Counted from the first letter of the stretch, positions 10,258 to 18,980 are shown. The stretch is DNA of 64,000 nt from Vibrio sp. SCSIO 43135 (GCF_023716665.1 NZ_CP071860.1:434001-498000); one strand, 5' to 3'. Notes: generated from the sequence alone by a model not told the origin. Made by a program: numbers and translations.

Positions 10258-10534
10258 GGGTCTGTTGATCTTTCGCGGTTAAATTTTGTTCGAGATAAAA
10301 TCGTTTTAGGCGAGGCGAAGACTGTGTAGTCTAGCATTCTAAGCAAATAGTCTTCAACGAAGTATAAAACGATTTTAACGGGGGCGCCTAGCTCGAACCC
10401 TTTGGGCAGCCTTTGTGGTTCATTTCTACTGCGTTATTGGCTTCTCATGTAGGCTAGCTACACGTCAAAGCCTCTGCCTTGTATCAATTTCCCACAAAGT
10501 GCTGCAAAAATCAGCTCGAAAGATCAACAGACCC
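10258..10534 (+). mobile_element. MITE-like element, copy 1 (277 bp), flanked by TA
   Basis: Non-coding element bounded by perfect terminal inverted repeats (GGGTCTGTTGATCTTTCG at the left end, its complement at the right) with TA on both sides. The left half folds on TAAAATCGTTTTA / TAAAACGATTTTA and AAGACT / AGTCTT; the right half folds around GGCTTCTCATGTAGG / CACGTCAAAGCC. Related copies lie at 52411-52674 and 59479-59741. This copy has about 13 extra bases near 10380-10392. It sits between two convergent genes. The TA flank suggests Tc1/mariner-IS630 type mobilisation, with no transposase in the window. Confidence 0.8.
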
Positions 10535-10560
10535 TAATTACCTCATCTAAGGCGTAGTGG

Positions 10561-11118
10561 TTATTTCCTGTTTATATCGGCTCGTTTTACGTAAAACGGG
10601 TCGCTGAACTTCTTCTGCGAACCTAGCTCCGATACCACCAATCGATTCCATAGCGCTTTATCGAACTGAGGCTTAGGAATAGAAGGGTAGAGAGTTTCTA
10701 GCTCTTCGGTTGCGTAGCGAAGAAATTCTTTCAGCTTGATTTGGTTATACTTTTTTGCCACACGATTATGTTTTTGGATCCATTCCTTCTTGAATGCGAT
10801 CAGGGCCGGCTCTGCTTGTTCAAGTGGGGTCGTAGATAGATAAAGTCTCTTGTATGCGACTTTGCGGTCTAACATCGTACGTAATGCCGTTTGAATATAG
10901 CGGCCGTGGTGCGTAACAGAAATATCTTCATAGCGGAATGGTGTGATGAACCATCCCGTAGGCTTAAGAGCTTTGGTTTTGTATTGCTTGTTTCTTGATT
11001 GCAGCGCTTGGTGAAGAACAAGATCAGACGTTCCACGCAGAGTTTGCTGCCATTTGCCAATACGAATTTGTATTGACCCGGGTAAGCGATAAATATTTGT
11101 AAACTTGTCTTGGTCCAT
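10561..11118 (-). CDS. Hypothetical protein, basic, about 185 residues
   Basis: Not recognised. ATG at 11118 (MDQDKFTNIYRLPGSIQIRI) is preferred to an upstream TTG at 11142. The protein is rich in Lys and Arg with an amphipathic helical middle (FKKEWIQKHNRVAKKYNQIK) and no signal peptide or membrane segment. It ends 26 bases from MITE copy 1. The lysine-rich, DNA-like-binding character is only a guess from composition. Confidence 0.6.
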   Translation of the reverse strand: MDQDKFTNIYRLPGSIQIRIGKWQQTLRGTSDLVLHQALQSRNKQYKTKALKPTGWFITPFRYEDISVTHHGRYIQTALRTMLDRKVAYKRLYLSTTPLEQAEPALIAFKKEWIQKHNRVAKKYNQIKLKEFLRYATEELETLYPSIPKPQFDKALWNRLVVSELGSQKKFSDPFYVKRADINRK

Positions 11119-11142
11119 TTGCTTATTACACAGTGCTATCAA

Positions 11143-11623
11143 TACCTAGATGAACGGGTGGTGTTCAACTGGGTAAGTTTATTAAGTAATGGCAACCACC
11201 TAGCTATGCGCAGGTGATGTTGGCTGAGTTTTAATTATTTGTCTTAGTGCCATCAGGTTTAGCATCCACCTATATGGCAGGCTGCAAGCAACGGATAAGA
11301 CACCATCGCCCATAAGCAGCGGCACATTCTACTCTCATACTAAGTCTGCATTCCAGTGTATTCAGTGAAGTGGCTATCAAAATACTAATAAACTCATCAA
11401 CAGAGCTAGAGCTAAATGAAAGCGGCTCTCTGTACTGTTTAATATAGCATTATCACTAAATAGTCATGGAAGCTCGGGGTTACTCTAGCACCTTAAGCGT
11501 AAGATAACTGCTACCTAATTGTAAGAACACTGCAATATCTCACTCGAATACTGAAACAAATCATGGTTTAAGAGCTAAGTGGAGAAGAAGCGACGAATGT
11601 CGCCGCTTCCTCGCCGTCTTGAA
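11143..11623. other. Intergenic region, no gene seen
   Basis: About 480 bp between the basic hypothetical protein (transcribed leftward) and the 3' end of the EamA gene. Some weak local inverted repeats (for example AGGTG/CACCT-like bits around 11200-11260) but no convincing ORF, RNA gene or terminator. Confidence 0.4.
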
Positions 11624-12547
11624 TTATTTGGAACGATTGATTTGATAGACGGAAAACACCACTAGCGCCATTCCTATCAAGTGGAACCAAGTGAACGCTT
11701 CGCCAAGTATGGTCACGGCGGCTACTGCGGTAATTGAGGGCCCGATGTTGCTTGATAAACTAAGCTCTGTCGGGCTGATTCGTGCCATGGCCGCTGCTAT
11801 CAAATACGAAGGGATCACGGTACAGAACAAGCCAAGTAACGCACCAATGGCGATCAGTTCGATACTCCATGAAGCGATATCGGCATTGGAAAAAGCCAAG
11901 TGGATTAGAATGGCTACTCCAGCGCTACCCATGCCAATACTGGTAAATAGCGGACTGCCTAGTTTGGCGATTAAAGGCTTACTCCATACCAAGTAGAACG
12001 CGAAAGCAATGGCCGATAGAATCGCTAATCCGCTGCCGTATAAGACATCTTCACCAAGGCTCGTTAAATCGTGAGCTACAACAAACGCAATGCCGACATA
12101 ACCGATGATCGTTGCCGACACGACTTTCCGATTTGGCTTTTGTTTGCACAACATCCAACTGATGAGTACCACAAACGTAGGGAATAGAAAGATTAGCAAT
12201 CGCTCCAACTGCGCCGAGATGTACTCTAGCGCCACGATGTCGAGGTATGTCGCGAAGAAGTAACCTAAGATACCCACCGCGACTGCCAGCAATCCATGCT
12301 GCCGGACATTCTGACGGTTTTCGCTTGAGCGACACATGTGCACCAGAATATACAAGTAAAAAGGCAGGGAGGTTAGAGCTCTTAACGCCATAATAGACGT
12401 AACATCACCACCATATTGATAGGCAACTTTTACCAGTACGGGTTTGATGGAAAACAGTAAAGTGCCGGCTAGAGCCAGTAAAACGCCAATACGATAGGCG
12501 CTGGATTTGGATTGAGAAGAGTTTTCTATACTGGGGTTTTCATTCAT
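11624..12547 (-). CDS. EamA/DMT-family transporter (with possible leader peptide upstream)
   Basis: 307 residues, ten predicted helices in two EamA repeats (SSAYRIGVLLALAGTLLFS start, GEAFTWFHLIGMALVVFSVY end). Likely drug or metabolite exporter of the inner membrane; substrate unknown. Upstream at 12637-12693 is an 18-codon ORF with a good ribosome site, then an RNA region that can form two mutually exclusive stems, so expression may be attenuated or induced by translation stress. Preceded by AAGGATGCGAAACG. Confidence 0.87.
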   Translation of the reverse strand: MNENPSIENSSQSKSSAYRIGVLLALAGTLLFSIKPVLVKVAYQYGGDVTSIMALRALTSLPFYLYILVHMCRSSENRQNVRQHGLLAVAVGILGYFFATYLDIVALEYISAQLERLLIFLFPTFVVLISWMLCKQKPNRKVVSATIIGYVGIAFVVAHDLTSLGEDVLYGSGLAILSAIAFAFYLVWSKPLIAKLGSPLFTSIGMGSAGVAILIHLAFSNADIASWSIELIAIGALLGLFCTVIPSYLIAAAMARISPTELSLSSNIGPSITAVAAVTILGEAFTWFHLIGMALVVFSVYQINRSK

Positions 12548-12602
12548 CGTTTCGCATCCTTAGAAAGAGTGAGCTACGAAGTGATGAAGATTGAAACATT
12601 GC

Positions 12603-12623
12603 TGGCTACATCACTCGTAGCCA
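12603..12623 (-). promoter_or_regulatory. Stem-loop in the EamA leader, alternative pairing possible
   Basis: TGGCTAC / GTAGCCA, seven perfect base pairs with a seven-base loop, between the 18-codon leader ORF and the transporter. On the transcript the 5' arm plus loop (GCTACGAGTGA) can instead pair with TCACTTCGTAGC at 12584-12573 with one bulged base. No T run, so not a simple terminator. Confidence 0.55.
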
Positions 12624-12636
12624 GGCACAGGGTCAC

Positions 12637-12693
12637 CTACCGGACTACAGGCATAGTTAGGAGGAGCCAGAGGTAAGTAACAGTGAAGTTCAT
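12637..12693 (-). CDS. Candidate 18-residue leader peptide of the EamA gene
   Basis: Short ORF MNFTVTYLWLLLTMPVVR, stop TAG, too short for routine ORF calling. A strong ribosome-binding site (AAGGAAATGAT) precedes the ATG. It contains three consecutive leucine codons and a Pro codon near the end, and is followed by stem-loops able to switch. This is the layout of translation-sensing leaders of transporter and resistance genes. The peptide itself matches nothing I can name. Confidence 0.5.
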   Translation of the reverse strand: MNFTVTYLWLLLTMPVVR

Positions 12694-12828
12694 ATCATTT
12701 CCTTGTGGTGAATTTTCAACCTACGCGAAATTATCAGCCCTTGCAAGAGGTTAAAATGATCCTATGGATTTAGGTGGCTCAATTTCTAAGCTAGATATAA
12801 GCGGCATTGAGCCGCCGATATGTCTTTA

Positions 12829-14196
12829 TTACTTAGCGACCGTTTCGATTCGTAACTCTAACTTAGACAGCGTTTGACGGTAGAGCATCCAAGCGGTAAA
12901 GCCTGCGAGTATATTTCCGATTAACGAACCAATAAACAGCCCATTGATGCCCCCTAGTTGAGCTCCAATCCATAGACAAGGAAGGAAAAACGCGAAAAGT
13001 CTCAATGCTGAGATAGTCAGGGCGGTGTATGCCTTACCGAGGGCATTAGAAACCGAAACCATCAACATACAAATACCTAGTGGGCCTAAGCTAATAGGGA
13101 CAATCAGTAAATGCCAATGCAGAATCGTTTCTACGGATTCTTCGCTCGTCATTAACGAGGCTAATGGTGAAGCTGCCACGAACGTAATTAGCGCGACAAC
13201 CACTTGGAAACCCAGAATGAATCGACAAGCAATGCTGACCAATTGACGAATGTCTGCGTAGTTTTTTGATCCAAGTAGCCTGCCAACCATGGGTGGCATA
13301 GACATAGTGAGTGCCAGTACCGACACAATTGCAAAAAACTCGAAGCGGGAGCCTAGCGCCCATGCCGCGACTGCTGCAGTCCCAAACCCTGCTAAAAGTT
13401 TGGTCGCCAGCATAGATGAAATAGGGGGGAGTAGCTGACTAATCATTGCTGGGCCCATGATGTTGCCAATTTCTTTTAAGCTTTTGGCAATATTCAAGTC
13501 ATTCCAGTCAAACGACATCCAGTGTTTTTTGAGGATTTTGGGTGCTACAACTAAAGAACCGATAGAGAAGGCAAGTATGGTTGCAACTGCCGCGCCCTCA
13601 ATGCCCATATCAAAATAGAAGATGAAGATAGGATCGAAAATCAAATTGAGTAGGCTAGTCACCATCATCATAGTGCCAGGAAGCATGGTGTTACCGTTAG
13701 CTCGACATACGCTGTAGAAGAAGTACAGCAAAGCCCCGACCCATGCACTGATTAGCCAGACAATCCAGTAGCTGTCGATAATCGGGTAAACACTCTCTGG
13801 GGCGCTGAGCAGTTGAAGAATGGGTACTCGAATGAGATACAGCAGGACGGAAAACGCAGCAATACCCACACTGCCAATAAACACGACCAACCCGCCAAGC
13901 TGCTTAGCATAGCGAACTTGCTGAGCGCCCAGTGCTCTAGAAATAATTGCTGTCGTCGCAATACCAAGACCGACTTGCAGACCGATAATGATCATTTGTA
14001 GGGGCAGGGTGAAACCTTGAGCCGCGAGAGGAAGCACGCCAAGTTGACCTATGAATGCACTATCGACGAGCTGAAAGCTCATCAGGGATAAAACGCCAAA
14101 CAGCATCGGCCATGTCATGGTAAAGAGCTGACGGCCTAAAGAAGGTGCTTCACGGTGTGTATCAGACTTGTGTGTATTGGGCATAGGTAGCTTCAT
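12829..14196 (-). CDS. MATE-family multidrug/sodium efflux transporter
   Basis: 455 residues, twelve hydrophobic helices, with the MATE/NorM start (LFTMTWPMLFGVLSLMSFQL) and the family-typical RALGAQQ region near residue 90 and VGRLLGSKNYADIRQL in the second half. Expected to export cationic drugs or dyes using Na+ or H+. It lies upstream of the EamA gene on the same strand, about 280 bp away with a leader between, so cotranscription is possible. Confidence 0.9.
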   Translation of the reverse strand: MKLPMPNTHKSDTHREAPSLGRQLFTMTWPMLFGVLSLMSFQLVDSAFIGQLGVLPLAAQGFTLPLQMIIIGLQVGLGIATTAIISRALGAQQVRYAKQLGGLVVFIGSVGIAAFSVLLYLIRVPILQLLSAPESVYPIIDSYWIVWLISAWVGALLYFFYSVCRANGNTMLPGTMMMVTSLLNLIFDPIFIFYFDMGIEGAAVATILAFSIGSLVVAPKILKKHWMSFDWNDLNIAKSLKEIGNIMGPAMISQLLPPISSMLATKLLAGFGTAAVAAWALGSRFEFFAIVSVLALTMSMPPMVGRLLGSKNYADIRQLVSIACRFILGFQVVVALITFVAASPLASLMTSEESVETILHWHLLIVPISLGPLGICMLMVSVSNALGKAYTALTISALRLFAFFLPCLWIGAQLGGINGLFIGSLIGNILAGFTAWMLYRQTLSKLELRIETVAK

Positions 14197-14276
14197 TGCT
14201 GATGATGAAAAAAAACAGCTAAGGAATTATCCTTAGCTGCTCAAGTATTGTAGGCCTTTATTGTAGACCATCGTTC

Positions 14277-14639
14277 TTACGCTGCAAACTCTTGTTCGAG
14301 GTAAGCGACGATGTCTGAGGATTCGTACATCCACTCGACTTGGCCGTCTTTCTCGATTCGCAAGCACGGCACTTTTACTCGGCCGCCACCTGCTTCAAGC
14401 TCGCTACGGTGAGTCGTGTCGTTTTTCGCATCTCTAAGCTCAATCTTCACTGATTGACGCTTCATTGCGCGACGTACCTTTACACAAAAGGGACATGCTT
14501 CAAATTGGTATAGCGCCATAGTGGCAGCCTTTTGGTCAACGTCCTTTTGAGCTTCTTGTGAACGTTTAACCCCTTTAGGCGAAAACACAAAATTTAGTAG
14601 CAAAATAATGCGGCCTAAAAACCAGCGGACAAACTTCAT
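14277..14639 (-). CDS. Membrane-anchored glutaredoxin-like protein
   Basis: 120 residues. An N-terminal hydrophobic helix (FVRWFLGRIILLLNFVF) is followed by a glutaredoxin fold with the CPFC active site (FEACPFCVKVRRAMKRQ) and the C-terminal YESSDIVAYLEQEF of GST-N/Grx domains. The second ATG (14639) is used because AAAGG abuts the first (14645). Probably a cytoplasm-facing dithiol reductase tethered to the membrane. Located beside norR, but on its own transcript. Confidence 0.85.
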   Translation of the reverse strand: MKFVRWFLGRIILLLNFVFSPKGVKRSQEAQKDVDQKAATMALYQFEACPFCVKVRRAMKRQSVKIELRDAKNDTTHRSELEAGGGRVKVPCLRIEKDGQVEWMYESSDIVAYLEQEFAA

Positions 14640-14740
14640 AATCATCCTTTAATAAGTAATTTAACAATTTAACCGCCGCATTGTATCAGCGATGTTAACA
14701 GGACTAAACCTTGTAAAAAGTAGGTGTAATTTGAGCTCTA

Positions 14741-16324
14741 TTAAAGTGAAATTTTATGTTCTTTGGTGACAGTGATCCCTAGGCGCTTGGCAAGGCGCGT
14801 GAGGTTAGCGCGGTCGGTTTTCAATAGTCGCCCGGCTTTCGCCCAATTAAAATCCGCATTGGTTAGAGCATGTGTGATCAACTGACGCTGATAGTCTTCG
14901 GTTGCTTGCCTTAATCCTTGAGAAAGGTCGAGCGTCGCTTCTGGTTGTGAAGCCTGAACTTGAGCTGACGACTCTAACGGAGCGTTATCGAGCAGGCCAA
15001 TATCATCTACCGATACGGTAATGACAGAACGGTTGTGAATACGTGCACGCGCTTTCAACGCTGCACGGTTAATTACATGCTCTAGCTCCCGAACGTTACC
15101 CGGCCAGTTGTAACGGGTGACATGAACTAATGCTTCGCGGCCAAGCTTTAGTTGAACGATACCTAGCTTTCTTCTCGCCACTTCTAAGAAATAGCCAGAC
15201 AGCAGCGCAATGTCACCTTCACGGTCACGCAGTGGTGGAACGGAAACCGGGTAGACGCTGAGGCGATGATACAAGTCAGCTCGGAATCGCCCTTCGGCGA
15301 CTTCGTGTTTCAAGTCACGGTTAGTCGCAGCTAAAACACGCACATTAATTGTTTCGACCTTATCTTGCCCGACAGGTTGAATCTCGTTGTTTTGCAATGC
15401 GCGAAGGATCTTACTCTGTGCGGCAAGTGGAAGTTCACCTATCTCATCCAAGAACAGTGTACCGCCATCGGCTAGGGCAAACTTACCTAAACGGTTTTTA
15501 TCTGCACCGGTGAAGGCGCCTTTGATGTGACCGAACAGCTCACTCTCGACTAAGTTTTCTGGGATAGCGGCACAGTTCACGTAAACAAGAGGTTGCTTCT
15601 TACGTGAAGACTTGTGGTGCAGAGTACGAGCAACCAGTTCTTTACCCACACCAGTTTCACCGTGAATCAGAATGTTGAAATCCGATGGAGCGACGACGTC
15701 GATATCCGCTTTCATCAATGTCATTGCTGGGCTGGAGCCGATAATTTCACCGCCATCTCTTTCCCATGCTTCTTCATTTAGCTCTTCAAGGCGTTGCTGG
15801 CTCTGTTTCGCTTGTTGTTCGAGCTGTGAAAAGGTCAGAGCCATTTTCAGCGTCGATGCTGCAATCGCAGATAGCACATCGAGGTTACGGTGGGGAATAG
15901 AGTCAAAAACTTGCGGTGTTAGGCTATCTAACGTGAGTATGCCAAGCAGGGTGTCACCAAATATGAGTGGTAAGCCCATGCAAGCATGCATTGGCAGGTC
16001 GCCATCGTGATCGAGTAGCAACCCATCGAATGGATCAGGCAAATCGCTATCGGCATCAAAAATCACTGGGGTTTTAGAGTCACAGATCTGTGAAAACCTA
16101 GGATGCTCTTGAATGATGAAGCGCCTTCCTAATGTGTCTCGGGTTAACCCTTGCATCGCGAGAGGCGTTAACGTATCACCTTGCTTAGACATCAATGCCA
16201 CACAGTCACATTGGATGGTTTTTCTTATCGCATCGAGAAGTTTATGAAAGCGATCTTGGTCGTTAAGACCACTGGCGAGCCCGATGGTCATTTCAACTAG
16301 AGTAGAAGCAGAGATGTCTTGCAT
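14741..16324 (-). CDS. norR: NorR, nitric oxide-sensing sigma-54-dependent activator
   Basis: 527 residues. An N-terminal GAF domain has the residues that coordinate the NO-sensing mononuclear iron in E. coli NorR (Arg in EHPRF, Asp pair in FDADSDLPDPFDG, Cys in HACMGLPL). The central AAA+ domain has Walker A GETGVGKE, GAFTGA (sigma-54 contact) and Walker B. The C-terminal helix-turn-helix is Fis-like. Divergent from hmp, whose promoter carries three NorR-type sites and a -24/-12 promoter. The set is therefore an NO detoxification module. Confidence 0.95.
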   Translation of the reverse strand: MQDISASTLVEMTIGLASGLNDQDRFHKLLDAIRKTIQCDCVALMSKQGDTLTPLAMQGLTRDTLGRRFIIQEHPRFSQICDSKTPVIFDADSDLPDPFDGLLLDHDGDLPMHACMGLPLIFGDTLLGILTLDSLTPQVFDSIPHRNLDVLSAIAASTLKMALTFSQLEQQAKQSQQRLEELNEEAWERDGGEIIGSSPAMTLMKADIDVVAPSDFNILIHGETGVGKELVARTLHHKSSRKKQPLVYVNCAAIPENLVESELFGHIKGAFTGADKNRLGKFALADGGTLFLDEIGELPLAAQSKILRALQNNEIQPVGQDKVETINVRVLAATNRDLKHEVAEGRFRADLYHRLSVYPVSVPPLRDREGDIALLSGYFLEVARRKLGIVQLKLGREALVHVTRYNWPGNVRELEHVINRAALKARARIHNRSVITVSVDDIGLLDNAPLESSAQVQASQPEATLDLSQGLRQATEDYQRQLITHALTNADFNWAKAGRLLKTDRANLTRLAKRLGITVTKEHKISL

Positions 16325-16362
16325 GCTATTTCCAAAGAAAAGGGATGATTGGATAGTATAGT

Positions 16363-16373
16363 GTCAAAGTGAC
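16363..16373 (+). promoter_or_regulatory. NorR-type site 1 upstream of hmp
   Basis: GTCAAAGTGAC fits the NorR core GT-N7-AC. It is the most distal of three such sites between norR and hmp. Confidence 0.7.
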
Positions 16374-16386
16374 TCAAAATAAAGGA

Positions 16387-16397
16387 GTCATTACGAC
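16387..16397 (+). promoter_or_regulatory. NorR-type site 2 upstream of hmp
   Basis: GTCATTACGAC, GT-N7-AC, with the surrounding GAGTCATTACGAC very close to reported NorR sites of other bacteria. Confidence 0.75.
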
Positions 16398-16404
16398 ACG
16401 AAAT

Positions 16405-16415
16405 GTGCCGTAAAC
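16405..16415 (+). promoter_or_regulatory. NorR-type site 3 upstream of hmp
   Basis: GTGCCGTAAAC, GT-N7-AC. Three sites are needed for full E. coli NorR activation, so this spacing (24 and 18 bp) is notable. Confidence 0.65.
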
Positions 16416-16450
16416 TTGTTTAAAATCAAGGAAACACGATGTTTTCTATG

Positions 16451-16467
16451 TTGGCACGCAATCTGCT
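16451..16467 (+). promoter_or_regulatory. Sigma-54 (-24/-12) promoter of hmp
   Basis: TTGGCACGCAATCTGCT has GG and GC dinucleotides separated by exactly ten bases, the RpoN requirement, and lies about 85 bp upstream of the hmp ATG and downstream of the NorR sites. Confidence 0.85.
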
Positions 16468-16551
16468 CTATAGGAATTGAATAAGAGCAAGCCTTAGCTT
16501 GCCTATGAGCCAGTCTATTGCCAAATAAATCCTGATGGGGAGAGTTTATAC

Positions 16552-17730
16552 ATGCTCAACAATCAACATATTGAAGTCGTAAAAAGTACTATTCCACTAT
16601 TAGAAAGCGCAGGTCCAGCGTTAACTAAGCATTTCTATCAACGTATGTTCAGCCACAACCCAGAGCTGAAAGACATCTTCAATATGACTCACCAGCACAC
16701 CGGTCGACAAGGTGTTGCACTATTTGAAGCCATTGCAGCTTATGCAAAGCACATTGAAAATCTAGCAGCACTTACCAGTGCTGTAGAACGTATTGCTCAT
16801 AAACATACCAGTTTCAACATTCAGCCAGAACATTATCAAATTGTAGGCTTGCACCTGATTGAAACACTTCGCGAGCTAGCGGGAGAAGCTTTTACTCCAG
16901 AAGTAGAAGAGGCATGGACCGCAGCTTACTTGTTCCTAGCTCAAGTCTTTATTGATCGTGAGGGCGAACTTTACCTGCAAAGAAAGCAAGCAATTGGTGG
17001 CTGGGAAAACAGCCGCGAGTTTGTGGTTTCTGAGAAGAAACAAGAATCTGAGTTGGTATGTAGCTTTGTACTTACGCCTAAAGATGGCGGAAACGTTCTT
17101 AGCTACCAAGCTGGCCAGTACATTGGTATTGAAGTGAAGCCATCAAAAGCTGAATACAATGAGATTCGCCAGTACTCTTTATCGCAAAAATCAAACGGAC
17201 AGAACTACCGTATCTCAGTAAAACGAGAAGGTTACGGCAGCGATTACGAAGGCATTGTGTCGAACCACTTGCATGACAACGTTCAAGAAGGTGATACGGT
17301 TCAGCTTTACGCACCGGCCGGTGATTTTTACTACACAGAAAAGCATCAGCCAGTTGTGCTGATTTCAGCGGGTGTCGGCGCAACACCAATGCAAGCGATG
17401 CTGCAAACACTGTCTGAATCGAAAAAGTCAGACGTGACTTACCTTCATGCTTGCAACAGCAAGCTGCAGCACTCATTCATCGATGAAACAAGTACTCTTG
17501 TTGCGGGTAACGATTGGAAACAGCACACTTGGTACTTAGAGGGGGATGCGGATCATCAGGGACAAATGGATCTGTCGAAAGTTAACGAACAGCTACCATT
17601 GACAGAGGGCGATTTCTATATCTGTGGTCCAGTCGGTTTCATGGATGCTATTGTTAAGCAGCTTGATTCGTTAAACGTAAGCCGAGATCGCATCCACTAC
17701 GAGGTGTTTGGTCCTCACGCGAATCTATAA
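16552..17730 (+). CDS. hmp: Flavohemoprotein (nitric oxide dioxygenase)
   Basis: 392 residues, usual length. N-terminal globin domain (about 1-140; proximal-His region AAYAKHIENLAALT), FAD-binding domain (RQYSLS near 205) and NAD(P)-binding domain (GVGATPMQAML near 280, C-terminal EVFGPH). Oxidises NO to nitrate using O2 and NADPH in the cytoplasm. Controlled by the divergent NorR through sigma-54. Confidence 0.96.
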   Translation: MLNNQHIEVVKSTIPLLESAGPALTKHFYQRMFSHNPELKDIFNMTHQHTGRQGVALFEAIAAYAKHIENLAALTSAVERIAHKHTSFNIQPEHYQIVGLHLIETLRELAGEAFTPEVEEAWTAAYLFLAQVFIDREGELYLQRKQAIGGWENSREFVVSEKKQESELVCSFVLTPKDGGNVLSYQAGQYIGIEVKPSKAEYNEIRQYSLSQKSNGQNYRISVKREGYGSDYEGIVSNHLHDNVQEGDTVQLYAPAGDFYYTEKHQPVVLISAGVGATPMQAMLQTLSESKKSDVTYLHACNSKLQHSFIDETSTLVAGNDWKQHTWYLEGDADHQGQMDLSKVNEQLPLTEGDFYICGPVGFMDAIVKQLDSLNVSRDRIHYEVFGPHANL

Positions 17731-17744
17731 CTCGTCCTTAAATG

Positions 17745-17775
17745 AAAAACAGAGAAGCATCGCTTCTCTGTTTTT
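17745..17775 (+). terminator. Terminator of hmp
   Basis: AAAAACAGAGAAG / CTTCTCTGTTTTT, 13-bp perfect stem with a 5-base loop, 14 bases after the hmp stop. It may act in both directions for the convergent hypothetical gene. Confidence 0.9.
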
Positions 17776-17804
17776 GTATTGCTTAGCCGATTGAGGACTA
17801 ACCT

Positions 17805-18392
17805 CTAGTCCTGACCGTTTATCCAATACGAAAGTTTTTGCCAAAAAGATGGCTTACTCGGTTCACCGAATACGTCTTTGCCTGCATAAAAGCTTTCCAT
17901 GTACGCTACTCGTGTAGCTTGTACATCGGTAGCAGGTGTGAAGTACAGCCTGTTAAGCAATTCGGCGGTGTTCTGGGCGTGATCATTAGCCAAGCTGTAA
18001 TCCATATTCATACAACCCTGAACGTACAACCAAGCATGGGTGATAACATCAAGCTGGATACAGTCGGGTAACCCAAACTTATTGCTGTGTTCTTCACCTA
18101 CCGATTGGGCAATCGCTTCACGCATAGCCACCACGGAGTCTGCGTGTTGGCTGAGTTTGGCGGTGATTTCAATATGGCTTTTGGTCAACAAACCTAACAA
18201 GTGGTGGTTTGTGCTGCTCTCTGGTTTCGCTTTGAGTACATGCTGAAACAGCGCATCATGCTCAACGCACCATTGCTGCCACTCTTGATCGCGTTCAGCT
18301 AGGCGTCCCACGGTCGGCAGGCCTAATTGCTCGCAGTACTTGGCAAGTGTACCAACCATATCGGTTTGCTCACTAGAGGTGGGTGCTGTCAT
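17805..18392 (-). CDS. Hypothetical protein translationally coupled to yaeQ
   Basis: 195 residues (MTAPTSSEQTDMVGTLAKYC). The ATG overlaps the yaeQ stop as ATGA, so the two are cotranscribed and translationally coupled. Family not recognised; no signal peptide or membrane helix. A soluble helical protein of unknown role; coupling suggests a link to YaeQ. Confidence 0.7.
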   Translation of the reverse strand: MTAPTSSEQTDMVGTLAKYCEQLGLPTVGRLAERDQEWQQWCVEHDALFQHVLKAKPESSTNHHLLGLLTKSHIEITAKLSQHADSVVAMREAIAQSVGEEHSNKFGLPDCIQLDVITHAWLYVQGCMNMDYSLANDHAQNTAELLNRLYFTPATDVQATRVAYMESFYAGKDVFGEPSKPSFWQKLSYWINGQD

Positions 18393-18925
18393 GCGCTTTG
18401 TAGCTCTTCCCAAACTACTTCGACAGAACCTTGAGCTGCATCGACGAACAATGACGTACCAGTAACCATGACAGACAACTCCATACTACGTTCAACCATA
18501 TCACCTAACTGTTCAACCGCTTCAGCATCGAATCGAACCACATCAGCTTTGTACTGACCAATCTTGCCTTGGTTTTGAGACCACCAAACGTTCGACTTGG
18601 TATTGAAACTGTACACTTTTACTTGCTTAGCAAGGCGAGACGATTTCTTGATGCGCTCGGGATCCGGCTCACCCACATCAATCCATAATTGGATTTGATC
18701 ATCGAGAGATTTTAACCAGATATCCGGTTCTTCAATGGTCGATAAACCTTTCGTAAACTGGAGTGACTCTTGTGCATTAAGGCAGAAGGCAAGAATACGA
18801 GCCATCATGCGTTGGTTGTTCTCTGAAGGGTGCTGAGCAATGGTCAGATTCAGTGAATCGTAGTAGTCACGATTCATGTCCGTTAATGCGATGCGGAACT
18901 TAAAAATGGTGGGTTTTAATGCCAT
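18389..18925 (-). CDS. yaeQ: YaeQ family protein
   Basis: 178 residues beginning MALKPTIFKFRIALTDMNRDYYDSLNLTIA (pattern seen as two parts: ALKPTIFKFRIALTDMNRDY and SLNLTIAQHPSE), typical of YaeQ, a PD-(D/E)XK nuclease-like fold of unclear function. Conserved GEPDPERIKKSSR and YSF-WW stretches are present. First gene of a two-gene operon, located downstream of the csp terminator. Confidence 0.93.
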   Translation of the reverse strand: MALKPTIFKFRIALTDMNRDYYDSLNLTIAQHPSENNQRMMARILAFCLNAQESLQFTKGLSTIEEPDIWLKSLDDQIQLWIDVGEPDPERIKKSSRLAKQVKVYSFNTKSNVWWSQNQGKIGQYKADVVRFDAEAVEQLGDMVERSMELSVMVTGTSLFVDAAQGSVEVVWEELQSA

Positions 18926-18948
18926 GGAAACTTCTTATGATTTTGACA

Positions 18949-18980
18949 AAAAAATAGCCAGCGTTTGCTGGCTATTTTTT
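18949..18980 (-). terminator. Terminator of the csp gene
   Basis: AAAAAATAGCCAGC / GCTGGCTATTTTTT, 14 perfect pairs and a four-base loop, right after the csp stop codon and before yaeQ. Confidence 0.9.
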
